Positions 7,849-15,367 are shown, numbered from the stretch's first letter. The stretch is DNA of 19,036 bases from Candidatus Aminicenantota bacterium (GCA_026706325.1 JAPOYZ010000335.1:1-19036), one strand, 5' to 3'. Notes: generated from the sequence alone by a model not told the origin. A program made the numbers and translations.

Positions 7849-8376
7849 GTGGAACACACTCTCGTTCTCAACGCCACCTACGAGCCTCTGCAGATCATCG
7901 GTTGGAAACGTGCCGTCCGCATGGTCTTCCAGGAGAAGGTCGAGGTGGTGGCGGAATATGACCGCGAGATCCGCAGTGTCTCGAACCGGATCCGCCTCCC
8001 CTCGGTCTTGCGCCTGCTTCACTACGTCAAGCTCCGGCACGGGTGCCACCGGATCAAATTCAGCCGTGAAAACCTGTACGCACGCGACAACTACCGCTGC
8101 CAGTATTGCGGCGCCAAGGCGCCCTTGAGCCAGCTCACCTACGATCACGTGATCCCCGTGGCCCAAGGAGGGATCAAGAGCTGGGAGAACATCGTCACCT
8201 GCTGCATCCAATGCAACCGGAAGAAGGGGAACCGGTCACCGGCGCAGGCCAGCCTGCGCCTGTTGAGAATCCCCAAGGCCCCCTCAGGTTTTCCCTATCG
8301 CGTCCGTCTCCTTTTTCGCCAGCCGGCCGTTCCCGAGAGTTGGAAGGATTACATCTTCTGGTCCGGGGGAACCTGA
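7849..8376 (+). CDS. HNH endonuclease family protein
   Basis: A 175-residue protein of the HNH nuclease family (PF01844 type), begun by VLNATYEPLQIIGWKRAV (residues 6-23), the usual N-terminal signature of a widespread chromosomal HNH subgroup. The nuclease core is at 80-130: a CxxC zinc pair (C84, C87), YDHVIP (98-103) with the catalytic histidine H100, WEN (112-114) with N114, a second CxxC pair (C119, C122), then NRKKGNR. All key residues are present, so it should be active on DNA, but its biological substrate is not known for this subgroup. The start is a GTG at 7849 with no strong ribosome site; the conserved N-terminus begins right after it. Its TGA overlaps the ATG of the next gene by one base (TGATG), so the two are probably translationally coupled. 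Nothing nearby suggests a restriction or homing system. Confidence 0.9.
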   Translation: MEHTLVLNATYEPLQIIGWKRAVRMVFQEKVEVVAEYDREIRSVSNRIRLPSVLRLLHYVKLRHGCHRIKFSRENLYARDNYRCQYCGAKAPLSQLTYDHVIPVAQGGIKSWENIVTCCIQCNRKKGNRSPAQASLRLLRIPKAPSGFPYRVRLLFRQPAVPESWKDYIFWSGGT

Positions 8377-9071
8377 TGGACGGGTCTCTGGTGATCTTCT
8401 CCCGGTTTCCCCGATTGGGCGGGGTGAAGACCAGACTGGAGCCGGTGCTGGGTCAGCGGGGTTGCCTGGAACTTCACCGGGCGCTGCTCCTGGACACCGT
8501 CGAACGAACGCGATTCCTGAGCCGGCGCCACTACCTGTATCTGAGCGGATCCACCGCCCGGGAACGGGCCCGGTTCGCCGCAGCGTGGCGCCTGCCCCCG
8601 GATCTGATCATCCGCGGACAGACGGGAGCCGACCTGGGAGAGAGGTTGTGTGAGGCCTGCCGGCAGGTCGCCGCGGAATCGAATGAAGAGCCGGTGGTCT
8701 TTCTGGGCGCCGACTCCCCTACGGTGCCGCGGAAATACATTCGCCAAGCCCTGGATCTACTTGCGAGGCGGCCCGTCGTCGTGGGACCGGCCGAGGACGG
8801 GGGTTACTATCTCAGCGGTCTTTCCCACCCCAGGCCGGAACTCTTCTCGAATCTGGATTGGGGGACCGGCACGGTCCTGGAGCAGACACTTCAGAGGCTG
8901 CGGCCGGATCAATTTACGTTGCTGCCCTGCTGGTTCGACGTGGACGACGGCGGCGACCTGACCCGGCTCCACAGGGAGGTCGAGGCGGCGGGGCCGGACG
9001 CCTTCCGGCACACGCGCCGTTGCCTGCGGGCGCTGCTCCACGACCCGGTTTCCCAATCGGTTTTCCGGTGA
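8376..9071 (+). CDS. TIGR04282-type (DUF2064) nucleotidyl/glycosyl transferase
   Basis: A 231-residue GT-A-like transferase of the COG3222/DUF2064 family. Motifs: VIFSRFPRLGGVKTRL (6-21, the substrate-nucleotide loop with KTRL), GADSP (111-115), GPAEDGGYYLSGL (137-149) and FDVDDGGDL (187-195). Relatives occur beside radical-SAM or selenium-related genes and in cofactor or carbohydrate clusters; the substrate is unknown. The frame is open from 8106, but the true start is the ATG at 8376, which overlaps the HNH stop codon by one base and has GGGGGA seven bases upstream. The catalytic-type acidic residues and the KTR loop are intact. A nucleotidyltransferase reading is equally possible from sequence alone. 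Confidence 0.88.
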   Translation: MDGSLVIFSRFPRLGGVKTRLEPVLGQRGCLELHRALLLDTVERTRFLSRRHYLYLSGSTARERARFAAAWRLPPDLIIRGQTGADLGERLCEACRQVAAESNEEPVVFLGADSPTVPRKYIRQALDLLARRPVVVGPAEDGGYYLSGLSHPRPELFSNLDWGTGTVLEQTLQRLRPDQFTLLPCWFDVDDGGDLTRLHREVEAAGPDAFRHTRRCLRALLHDPVSQSVFR

Positions 9072-9123
9072 TCCTTTTGAGGGAGATTCGCGTCTCAAGA
9101 AGGTGCGGCCGGATCGGGCTCGG

Positions 9124-9153
9124 TTGACCCGAAGCGGCCACCTTGACTAACAT
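9124..9153 (+). promoter_or_regulatory. Candidate promoter for the TonB-family gene
   Basis: TTGACC (9124-9129) and TAACAT (9148-9153) are 18 bp apart in the 131 bp gap between the transferase and tonB-like genes. Transcription would start near 9160, about 43 nt before the GTG start. A second TTGACT at 9143-9148 has no good -10 partner. By-eye prediction. Confidence 0.35.
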
Positions 9154-9202
9154 TGCATCAGGTGTGTGCCTGGGAAAAGCGTGAAGCGGTGTTGAGGCGG
9201 CG

Positions 9203-10042
9203 GTGAAGGATTTCCTGGAACGGCTGTTGGGTTTGAAGGTCCCCGAGGTCCAATTGGAGGGGCCGCGAGACCCCTATAACATCTATGAATGGGATCTCGA
9301 CGACCGGAGGCCGTTGGTGGTCGCCGCCATCCTGGCGATCCTCTTTCACGCCGTTTTACTGTTGATGGTCTTCCCCTCGTTCGGCAAGACGGTCCTGGTC
9401 CCGACCCAGCAGGTGCTGGTGCTCAAGAATTTGGCGAAACCCGCGGCCCTCGCCGGGGGCGGCGACCTGCCCAAGGCGACTCCGCCCAAGCCTGAGCCGG
9501 TGAAACCGAAGCCCAAACCGATTCTGGTTCCCATTCCCGATCCGACTCCCCGAGAACCTGAACCCATCCGCAAGGAGGAACTGGAAAACGTCCCCCAGGT
9601 CATCAAGCAGATCGTAGCGGAATTGAACCTGGACGATATTGAGGCTCCGCCAGGGCGTCCCGGCCGGGGAGGGCAGGGCGAGAGCCAGGGCGAGGGCACG
9701 GGAACCGGCCCCCTTGCCGGTTCGGGACCCGCGGCTGGAGACGGCAGCGGTATCTATCGATACGGGAGCGGAGTCACCAACCCGGTTCCCATCGTTCAAA
9801 CGACTCCCAGCTACACCGACGCCGCCATCAAAGCCAAGGTTCAGGGTGTGGTCTGGCTTCAGGCCATCATCCGGAAGGATGGCAACGTCGACAGCTTCAA
9901 GGTCATTCGAGGATTGGGCCACGGTTTGGAGGAACAGGCCATCCAGGAGATCGCCACCAACTGGCGTTTTCGGCCCGGAATGCTCAACGGGAGCCCGGTC
10001 GATGTCCTGGCCACCATCGAAGTCCAGTTCAACCTGAGGTAG
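9203..10042 (+). CDS. TonB-family energy-transducing protein
   Basis: A 279-residue envelope protein. Order: a cytoplasmic N-terminus of about 37 residues, one membrane anchor (VVAAILAILFHAVLLLMVF, 39-57), a periplasmic proline/lysine-rich spacer with repeated PKP/KPK (91-120), a glycine-rich stretch (150-190), and a TonB C-terminal domain (about 195-279) with YTDAAIKAKVQGVVWLQ (204-220), GHGLEEQAIQEI (239-250) and NWRFRPGMLNGSPV (253-266). TonB links the proton-motive force, via ExbB/ExbD, to outer-membrane receptors. No exbB, exbD or receptor gene lies beside it. The cytoplasmic tail before the anchor is longer than in classical TonB, as in many acidobacterial homologues. The GTG start has only a weak ribosome site (GAGGCGG), but no better start precedes the anchor. 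It could serve another process using TonB_C domains. Confidence 0.9.
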   Translation: MKDFLERLLGLKVPEVQLEGPRDPYNIYEWDLDDRRPLVVAAILAILFHAVLLLMVFPSFGKTVLVPTQQVLVLKNLAKPAALAGGGDLPKATPPKPEPVKPKPKPILVPIPDPTPREPEPIRKEELENVPQVIKQIVAELNLDDIEAPPGRPGRGGQGESQGEGTGTGPLAGSGPAAGDGSGIYRYGSGVTNPVPIVQTTPSYTDAAIKAKVQGVVWLQAIIRKDGNVDSFKVIRGLGHGLEEQAIQEIATNWRFRPGMLNGSPVDVLATIEVQFNLR

Positions 10043-10063
10043 ACGACGGCTCCGGCGTCGAAC

Positions 10064-10231
10064 CTTACCAGCCCGTGGTAAAAGTCGTCACGGCATTCGA
10101 CCGTCCCTGCACAGGCGCGGACGGCGTTGCTATGGGCGCACATACTCCCGGTATGCGCGCCCATAGCGCCTTGTCCGGCGGGCGCAGAAACGGTCTCGGT
10201 GCTCGCGGGACTTTCACCACGGACTGTTACG
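10064..10231. repeat. Long imperfect palindromic element upstream of ileS
   Basis: This lies in the 252 bp gap between the TonB and ileS genes. Outer inverted repeats at 10064-10086 and 10209-10231 match at 19 of 23 positions around GACTTT-ACCACGG. The centre is a near-perfect palindrome: CTATGGGCGCACATAC (10130-10145), loop of about five bases, GTATGCGCGCCCATAG (10151-10166), with two mismatched bases at most. The arms between also align, with several small gaps, so the whole ~168 bp could fold as one imperfect hairpin. It carries no transposase. The architecture resembles the element at 1946-2189, but the sequences differ. Confidence 0.68.
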
Positions 10232-10238
10232 AGAATGA

Positions 10239-10259
10239 GGGCAACCACAAGGGTTGCCC
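10239..10259. repeat. Perfect hairpin of a widespread REP-like type, overlapping the ileS -35
   Basis: GGGCAACC (10239-10246), loop ACAAG, GGTTGCCC (10252-10259): a perfect 8-bp stem directly after the palindromic element. From general experience, GGGCAACCACAAGGGTTGCCC-like hairpins occur in many copies in several environmental phyla; this is memory, not a search. The right arm overlaps the presumed -35 box of ileS (10254-10259), so the hairpin may affect that promoter or be a chance part of it. Confidence 0.6.
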
Positions 10260-10284
10260 CGACACCATCGCATCCCGCTATAAT
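10254..10284 (+). promoter_or_regulatory. Candidate ileS promoter with a perfect TATAAT
   Basis: A consensus -10 box TATAAT lies at 10279-10284. TTGCCC at 10254-10259 is the best -35, with a long 19 bp spacer. Transcription would begin about 10291, only some 4 nt before the GTG at 10295, implying a leaderless or nearly leaderless mRNA. No T-box, riboswitch or attenuator is visible between promoter and start. Confidence 0.55.
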
Positions 10285-10294
10285 TCCGGCTCTT

Positions 10295-13066
10295 GTGGCT
10301 GAAGTACTCGACCTGAAAGGAACCATCAACCTTCCCAGAACCCGTTTCCGGATGAAGGCGAATCTGCCCGTTCTGGAGCCGCGGATTCTCAAGTCGTGGG
10401 AAGAGTCGGGGATCTACGCGAAGATCCGCTCGGCGAGAAAAGGAAGGCCTCTCTTCATCCTTCACGACGGCCCTCCCTACGCCAACGGGCATCTCCACGT
10501 GGGACACGCCCTGAACAAGATCCTCAAGGACCTCATTGTCCGTTCCAAGACCATGGAGGGGTACGATTGCCCCTACGTGCCGGGGTGGGACTGCCACGGG
10601 CTGCCCATAGAGATCCAGGTCATGAACCGAAAGCGGGCCGACCTGGACCCGCTGGAGGTGCGCCGGCGATGCCGGCGGCACGCGGACAAGTTCGTGCGCA
10701 TCCAGGGGAATGAGTTCCGCCGCCTGGGGATCACGGGGGACTGGACTGCGCCCTATCTGACCATGAGCCATTCCTATGAAGCCGAGACGGCTCGGCTGTT
10801 GGGTGATTTCGTCCGCCGGGGAAGCGTCTACAAGGGTCTCAAGCCGGTTCATTGGTGCATTCACTGCGAAACGGCATTGGCCGAAGCCGAAGTGGAGTAT
10901 TCGGAACACGTCAGCCCATCGGTCTACGTCCGGTTTCCCGTGACGGGAGGACTCCATGGACTGGACGCCGGATCCCGCCCCGTCTCGGTGCTGATCTGGA
11001 CCACGACGCCTTGGACCCTGCCCGCCAACATGGGGCTCTGCTTTCATCCCGATTTCGAATACGCATTGCTGGAGTCCCGGGACGAGGTTTTCATCCTGGC
11101 CGCCGATCTGGTTCCCCGCGTTTCCAAGGAGTGCGATCTGGGCGACTACCGGATTCTGGGACGGCTGCGGGGCGCCGCCCTCGGCGGTCTCGAGTGCCGG
11201 CACCCATGGATACCGCGCCGGTCCGCGGTCGTCTTCGGAACTCACGTCACCCTGGATCAGGGCACCGGGGTGGTCCATACCGCGCCCGGGCACGGAGAAG
11301 AGGACTACCGGCTGGGGGTCGACAACGGTCTCGAAGTATATTGTCCGGTGGATGATTCGGGCCGGTTCCTGCCGGAGGTGGATCACTTCGGTGGCATGCC
11401 CGTGTTCGAGGCCAACCCTTCCATCAACGCCCTTATGGCCCGGGAAGGCCATCTGGTCCGGGAAGGACCGTTCCGGCACAGCTATCCTCATTGCTGGCGC
11501 TGTCACAACCCGGTCATTTTTCGCGCCACGGCCCAGTGGTTCATCAGCATGGACCGGGAAGACCTGCGCGGCCGCGCCCTGCGCGAGATCGCCCGGGTGA
11601 AGTGGCTTCCGTCCTGGGGCCGGGAGCGGATCCACAACATGATCTCCACTCGGCCGGACTGGTGTATCAGCCGGCAGAGAACCTGGGGCGTTCCGATCAT
11701 CGCCTTCTACTGCAGGACCTGCGGCAAGATCCTGCTGGAGAGCGGCATCATCGATCATGTATCGCGCATCTTCGAGCAGGAGGGAGCCGACGCCTGGTAC
11801 CGGAGGCCGGCGTCAGAGCTTCTCCCGGAGAACACCCGTTGCGCCTGTGGCAGCAAAGAATTCGAGAAAGACAAAGACATACTGGATGTCTGGTTCGACT
11901 CGGGGGTCAGCCATCACGTGCTGCGGGAAACGCCTGGGTTGGAATGGCCCGCGGATCTCTACCTGGAGGGCGGAGACCAGTTCCGGGGCTGGTTTCACAG
12001 TTCCTTGCTGGTCGGGGTCGGCGTCAGCGACGGAGCTCCCTACCGGTCGGTTCTGTGCCATGGATGGACGCTGGATGCCGAAGGGAAAGCCATGTCCAAG
12101 TCCCGGGGCAACGTCATCTCTCCCCAGGACATCACCAAGCGGGACGGCGCCGAGATCTTGCGTCTCTGGGTTGCGTCCATCGACTACACCGAAGACGTCC
12201 GCCTGGGGGAAGAGATTCTTTCCCGACTCCGGGACGCCTACCGCAAGCTGCGAAATACGAGCCGCTTCCTCTTGGGCAACCTTCACGACTTCTCTCCGGA
12301 AATGGCAGTCCCGGACGAGGAACTGCTGGAGTTGGATCGTTGGGCTCTGGCCCATACCGCCGCCACGGCGCGGCGGGTGGAGGAGGCCTACCGGAATTTC
12401 GAGTTTCACACCGTCTATCACTCCCTTTACCACTTCTGTGTAGTGGGGCTTTCCAGTTTTTATCTCGACGTTCTGAAGGATCGCCTCTACGTCTCGGCGG
12501 CCGATTCCAGGGAAAGAAGGTCGGCCCAGACGGCCCTGTTCCGGATCGCGGACGCATTGGTCCGGCTGCTGGCGCCGATACTGCCCTTTACCACCACCCA
12601 GATCTGGGAAGAGCTCCACGGCCGGAATCCTCCCGCCGAGTCGGTCCACATGGCCGAGTTCTCCCGGGAGCTGGACCGGCATGAGAACCCCGAGCTTCTG
12701 GAACGATGGGAGCCGCTCCTGCGGATCCGCCACCAGGTCAGCAAGTCACTGGAGGAATGCCGCCGGCAAAAGCTCATCGGGAACTCCTTGGAGGCGTCGG
12801 TCAGGATCGAGGCCGGCGCGGAGACCTGCCGGTACCTCAGCCGGTACGTGGAGGATCTGGCCACCGTCTTCATCGTCTCCGAGGTCGAGATCGGACTGAG
12901 GGAGGACTTGGCGGGGGATGAGACGCGGATCGAGGTGACCCGAACCGAGGCGGAGAAATGCGCCCGGTGCTGGAACCATCGGCGCTCAGTGGGGACCGAT
13001 GCCGATCTCCCGCACGTCTGCTCCCGCTGCCGTTCGGTGTTGGAACGGATCGGCGCCCTCGGTTGA
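10295..13066 (+). CDS. ileS: Isoleucyl-tRNA synthetase
   Basis: A class Ia aminoacyl-tRNA synthetase that charges tRNA-Ile and edits mischarged valine, 923 residues from the start chosen here. Visible: GTINLPRTRFRMKANLP (9-25), the HIGH-type ATP motif PPYANGHLHVGH (60-71), GWDCHGLPIE, the editing-domain stretch GTGVVHTAPGHGEEDY, the second catalytic motif MSKS (600-603), and a C-terminal zinc site CARCW...CSRC with C889, C892, C909 and C912. The frame is open from 10127, but the first 56 codons run through the palindromic element and the promoter and do not resemble the family. The GTG at 10295 just precedes the conserved N-terminus. A later ATG at 10352 would remove conserved residues. No Shine-Dalgarno sequence precedes the GTG. 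The next gene, lspA-lolA, follows after 58 bp and is probably cotranscribed. Confidence 0.97.
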   Translation: MAEVLDLKGTINLPRTRFRMKANLPVLEPRILKSWEESGIYAKIRSARKGRPLFILHDGPPYANGHLHVGHALNKILKDLIVRSKTMEGYDCPYVPGWDCHGLPIEIQVMNRKRADLDPLEVRRRCRRHADKFVRIQGNEFRRLGITGDWTAPYLTMSHSYEAETARLLGDFVRRGSVYKGLKPVHWCIHCETALAEAEVEYSEHVSPSVYVRFPVTGGLHGLDAGSRPVSVLIWTTTPWTLPANMGLCFHPDFEYALLESRDEVFILAADLVPRVSKECDLGDYRILGRLRGAALGGLECRHPWIPRRSAVVFGTHVTLDQGTGVVHTAPGHGEEDYRLGVDNGLEVYCPVDDSGRFLPEVDHFGGMPVFEANPSINALMAREGHLVREGPFRHSYPHCWRCHNPVIFRATAQWFISMDREDLRGRALREIARVKWLPSWGRERIHNMISTRPDWCISRQRTWGVPIIAFYCRTCGKILLESGIIDHVSRIFEQEGADAWYRRPASELLPENTRCACGSKEFEKDKDILDVWFDSGVSHHVLRETPGLEWPADLYLEGGDQFRGWFHSSLLVGVGVSDGAPYRSVLCHGWTLDAEGKAMSKSRGNVISPQDITKRDGAEILRLWVASIDYTEDVRLGEEILSRLRDAYRKLRNTSRFLLGNLHDFSPEMAVPDEELLELDRWALAHTAATARRVEEAYRNFEFHTVYHSLYHFCVVGLSSFYLDVLKDRLYVSAADSRERRSAQTALFRIADALVRLLAPILPFTTTQIWEELHGRNPPAESVHMAEFSRELDRHENPELLERWEPLLRIRHQVSKSLEECRRQKLIGNSLEASVRIEAGAETCRYLSRYVEDLATVFIVSEVEIGLREDLAGDETRIEVTRTEAEKCARCWNHRRSVGTDADLPHVCSRCRSVLERIGALG

Positions 13067-13124
13067 AGCCGGGAGTCATGAGAGAGGGTATCCTTCGGAA
13101 GCCTTTGGCGCGTTGGAGAAGACG

Positions 13125-14315
13125 ATGAAACTCGTGGCGCTGGGAATGGCGGCGGCGGTGCTGGCGCTGGATCTCCTCACCAAGTGGTGGGTCAAGAGCA
13201 CGCCTTGGCTGCACTACCACAAGGTGGTCGATGGATTCTTCGCCATCCACTTCGTCCGCAATGAGGGCATTGCCTTCGGCCTGTTCCATTCCAATCCGTC
13301 GGCGTGGAAACCGGTGATTCTTTCCGTTCTGGCCGTCCTGGCGGCGGTCATGGTGTTGTATTACATCTGGACCAGTCCTCCCGGGGAAAGAGGCGTCCAA
13401 CTGTTCATGGGGCTCCTGTTGGGAGGGATCCTGGGGAATTTCTGCGACCGGCTGTGGCGAGGTTATGTCGTCGATTTTCTGGATTTTCATTGGCAGGACC
13501 GTTTCGCTTGGCCGACCTTCAACCTGGCCGATGCCGCAATCACCTGCGGAGTTGCAGCGGTTCTCTACCAGGGCTTTTTCGGAGCGGGCAGCGGAGACCG
13601 GGCATCGAGCCGGTCCAGCCGGAAAAACTCCGGCTCTTTGGGCGCGTTTCTGCTGGCAGGAATGCTCTCGGCGCCGCTGTCGGGAGAATCGGCGTCTCAC
13701 GGCGCGCTGGAAGTCGTGGACCGTGTCCAGGCCCGGTACGATCGGGTCGAAAGCTTCTCCGCCGATTTCCGGCAGGTCTTCCAATCGCAGGGGGTCTTTT
13801 TCGAAAGCGACTGGGGCGAGGGGATCCTGCTGATGAAGCGCCCTGGAAAAATGTACTGGGAATACCGGCGTCCCACCAGGAAGCTGTTCGTGGCCGATGG
13901 CAAGCAGACCTTCTTCTACGTCCCCGGCGAGAACCAGGTGACGATCACCGACCTGGATCCGGAGACTGCGGATACGCCGCTGCTTTTCCTGCTGGGGCCC
14001 AAGCGGATCCGGGACGACTTCTTGGTGGAGTTCGAAACCGGGGAAGGGCCAATGGACGAATCCAACCTGCTCCTGCGGTTGACGCCCGTTCAAGCCCGGC
14101 CTGAATTCAGCTATCTGCTCTTGGAACTGTCCTCCCGGACCTGGCTCATCCAAAGATTGTCCGTCGTCGAGCCCATCGGGAATCGCAACGACTACATCTT
14201 CAGCCGTTTCCGGGAGAACGTCAGGATCCGGGACAAACAGTTCCGGTTGGAGTTGCCGGATGGAGTGGAGATCATCCGAATCGGATCCGGCGCCGGAAGG
14301 AGAGTGCCGAGTTGA
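13125..14315 (+). CDS. Lipoprotein signal peptidase II fused to lipoprotein carrier LolA
   Basis: One 396-residue reading frame with two known proteins in order. Residues 1-154 are LspA, which cuts the signal peptide from prolipoproteins at the inner membrane: DLLTKWW (16-22), FVRNEGIAFG (43-52), GNFCDRLWRGYVVDFLDF (104-121, catalytic D118) and FNLADAAI (132-139, catalytic D136), with membrane segments near 2-19, 63-82, 92-108 and 135-153. Residues 155-170 are a basic linker. Residues 171-187 (SLGAFLLAGMLSAPLSG) look like a LolA signal peptide. Residues ~193-396 are LolA, the periplasmic carrier: VESFSADFRQVFQ (208-220), LLMKRPGKMYWEYRRP (235-250), VADGKQTFFYVP (256-267), DTPLLFLLG (283-291). 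The ATG at 13125 has GGAGA five bases upstream. All three forward frames lack stops across the junction, and the only internal start, TTG at 13638, has no ribosome site and no basic residues. Its stop overlaps the fabH start. Confidence 0.9.
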   Translation: MKLVALGMAAAVLALDLLTKWWVKSTPWLHYHKVVDGFFAIHFVRNEGIAFGLFHSNPSAWKPVILSVLAVLAAVMVLYYIWTSPPGERGVQLFMGLLLGGILGNFCDRLWRGYVVDFLDFHWQDRFAWPTFNLADAAITCGVAAVLYQGFFGAGSGDRASSRSSRKNSGSLGAFLLAGMLSAPLSGESASHGALEVVDRVQARYDRVESFSADFRQVFQSQGVFFESDWGEGILLMKRPGKMYWEYRRPTRKLFVADGKQTFFYVPGENQVTITDLDPETADTPLLFLLGPKRIRDDFLVEFETGEGPMDESNLLLRLTPVQARPEFSYLLLELSSRTWLIQRLSVVEPIGNRNDYIFSRFRENVRIRDKQFRLELPDGVEIIRIGSGAGRRVPS

Positions 14316-15316
14316 GCGAGATTCGGGCGAACATAACGGCCGTGGGGATGTACGTTCCGGAGAAGCGCGTCACCAACCACGACTTGAGCCGGGTCCTGGA
14401 CACTTCCGACAAGTGGATTCGAGAGCGAACCGGGATTTCGGAGCGCCGCATTGTCGGCAAGGACCAGGCGAACAGCGATCTCTCGGTTCGAGCCATCCGG
14501 GACGCTCTGGAAGGCACCCCACATCGTCCTGAGGACATCGATCTCATCATCGTCACCACCGTCACGCCGGACATGATGTTTCCTTCGACCGCTTGCCGGA
14601 TCCAGGAGAAGATCGGGGCCACCAACGCATGGGGTTTCGATCTTTCGGGGGCCTGCTCCGGGTTCCTTTTCGGCCTCTCGACGGCTGCGCAGTTCATTCG
14701 GACGGGGACCCACAAGAAGGTCTTGGTGGTGGGAACCGACGTGATGAGCTCCATCATCGACTTCGAGGACCGGGCCACCTGCGTTCTCTTCGGAGACGGC
14801 GCCGGGGCGGTCCTCCTTGAGCCCACCGAGGAGGACGATGTCGGCATCCTGGACGCGACCCTGGGATGCGACGGGTCGGGAGGGAAGTTCCTGTTCATGC
14901 CGGCCGGAGGCAGCCACCGCCCCGCAAGCCATGAAACCGTGGACAAGCGAATGCACTATGTCCATCAGGACGGGAGGAACGTCTTCAAGTTCGCGGTCCG
15001 GGTCATGTGCGACACCTCTGTCGGATTGCTCCGGCGCAACGGCATTCCCACCGATCAGCTTTCGCTGTTCGTTCCCCACCAGGCCAACATGCGAATCATC
15101 AAGTCGTCCATGTCCCGCCTGAAACTGGCCGAGGATCAAGTTGCCGTAAACATCGACCGTTACGCCAACACCACGGCGGCGACCATCCCCACCTGTCTGG
15201 CGGAAGCTCACCGGCAGGGACGGCTGAAGAAACGGGACAAGGTCCTCATGGTCTCCTTCGGAGCGGGATTCACCTGGGGAGGCATTCTGCTCGGCTGGGG
15301 AATGGATCCGCCGTAA
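14312..15316 (+). CDS. fabH: Beta-ketoacyl-ACP synthase III
   Basis: Condenses acetyl-CoA (or another short acyl-CoA) with malonyl-ACP to start each fatty-acid chain. The 334-residue protein has the full catalytic triad: C115 in FDLSGACSGFLFGL (109-122), H256 in VPHQANMRII (254-263) and N286 in RYANTTAATIP (283-293). GDGAGAVLL (161-169) and SFGAGFTWGG (315-324) are also typical. The start is a TTG at 14312 that overlaps the stop of the lspA-lolA frame (TTGA), with a good AAGGAG nine bases upstream (14297-14302), so translation is probably coupled. The primer specificity (straight or branched chain) cannot be read from this sequence. It is likely the last gene of the ileS-lspA/lolA-fabH unit, as the next gene is on the opposite strand. 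Confidence 0.96.
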   Translation: MSEIRANITAVGMYVPEKRVTNHDLSRVLDTSDKWIRERTGISERRIVGKDQANSDLSVRAIRDALEGTPHRPEDIDLIIVTTVTPDMMFPSTACRIQEKIGATNAWGFDLSGACSGFLFGLSTAAQFIRTGTHKKVLVVGTDVMSSIIDFEDRATCVLFGDGAGAVLLEPTEEDDVGILDATLGCDGSGGKFLFMPAGGSHRPASHETVDKRMHYVHQDGRNVFKFAVRVMCDTSVGLLRRNGIPTDQLSLFVPHQANMRIIKSSMSRLKLAEDQVAVNIDRYANTTAATIPTCLAEAHRQGRLKKRDKVLMVSFGAGFTWGGILLGWGMDPP

Positions 15317-15335
15317 CTCGGAATATTTGGCGGGA

Positions 15336-15351
15336 GTCTCGTCAAAGAGAC
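15336..15351. terminator. Weak hairpin between convergent genes, possible terminator
   Basis: GTCTC (15336-15340), loop GTCAAA, GAGAC (15347-15351), in the 51 bp gap between the 3' ends of fabH (plus) and the DUF948-like gene (minus). Outer bases GAGT/ACTC can pair around a 2-base bulge. There is no T-run on either side, so intrinsic termination is doubtful, but the position suits a bidirectional terminator. Confidence 0.3.
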
Positions 15352-15367
15352 ACTCGGGCCGGCGGCG

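Noticed and set aside
7849..8376. HNH gene as part of a homing, restriction or phage system
   Set aside because: The protein belongs to a common chromosomal HNH subgroup and its neighbours are housekeeping or transferase genes; no methylase, integrase or intron signs.
10127..10294. N-terminal extension of ileS to the upstream ATG at 10127
   Set aside because: It translates the palindromic repeat and the promoter; family N-terminus begins at the GTG at 10295.
10043..10294. T-box or other tRNA-sensing leader upstream of ileS
   Set aside because: No T-box sequence or anticodon-bearing stem is seen; the structure is explained by palindromic repeats, and the promoter lies downstream of them.
10214..11758. 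514-codon minus-strand frame opposite ileS
   Set aside because: Antisense shadow of ileS, which has all its catalytic motifs on the plus strand.
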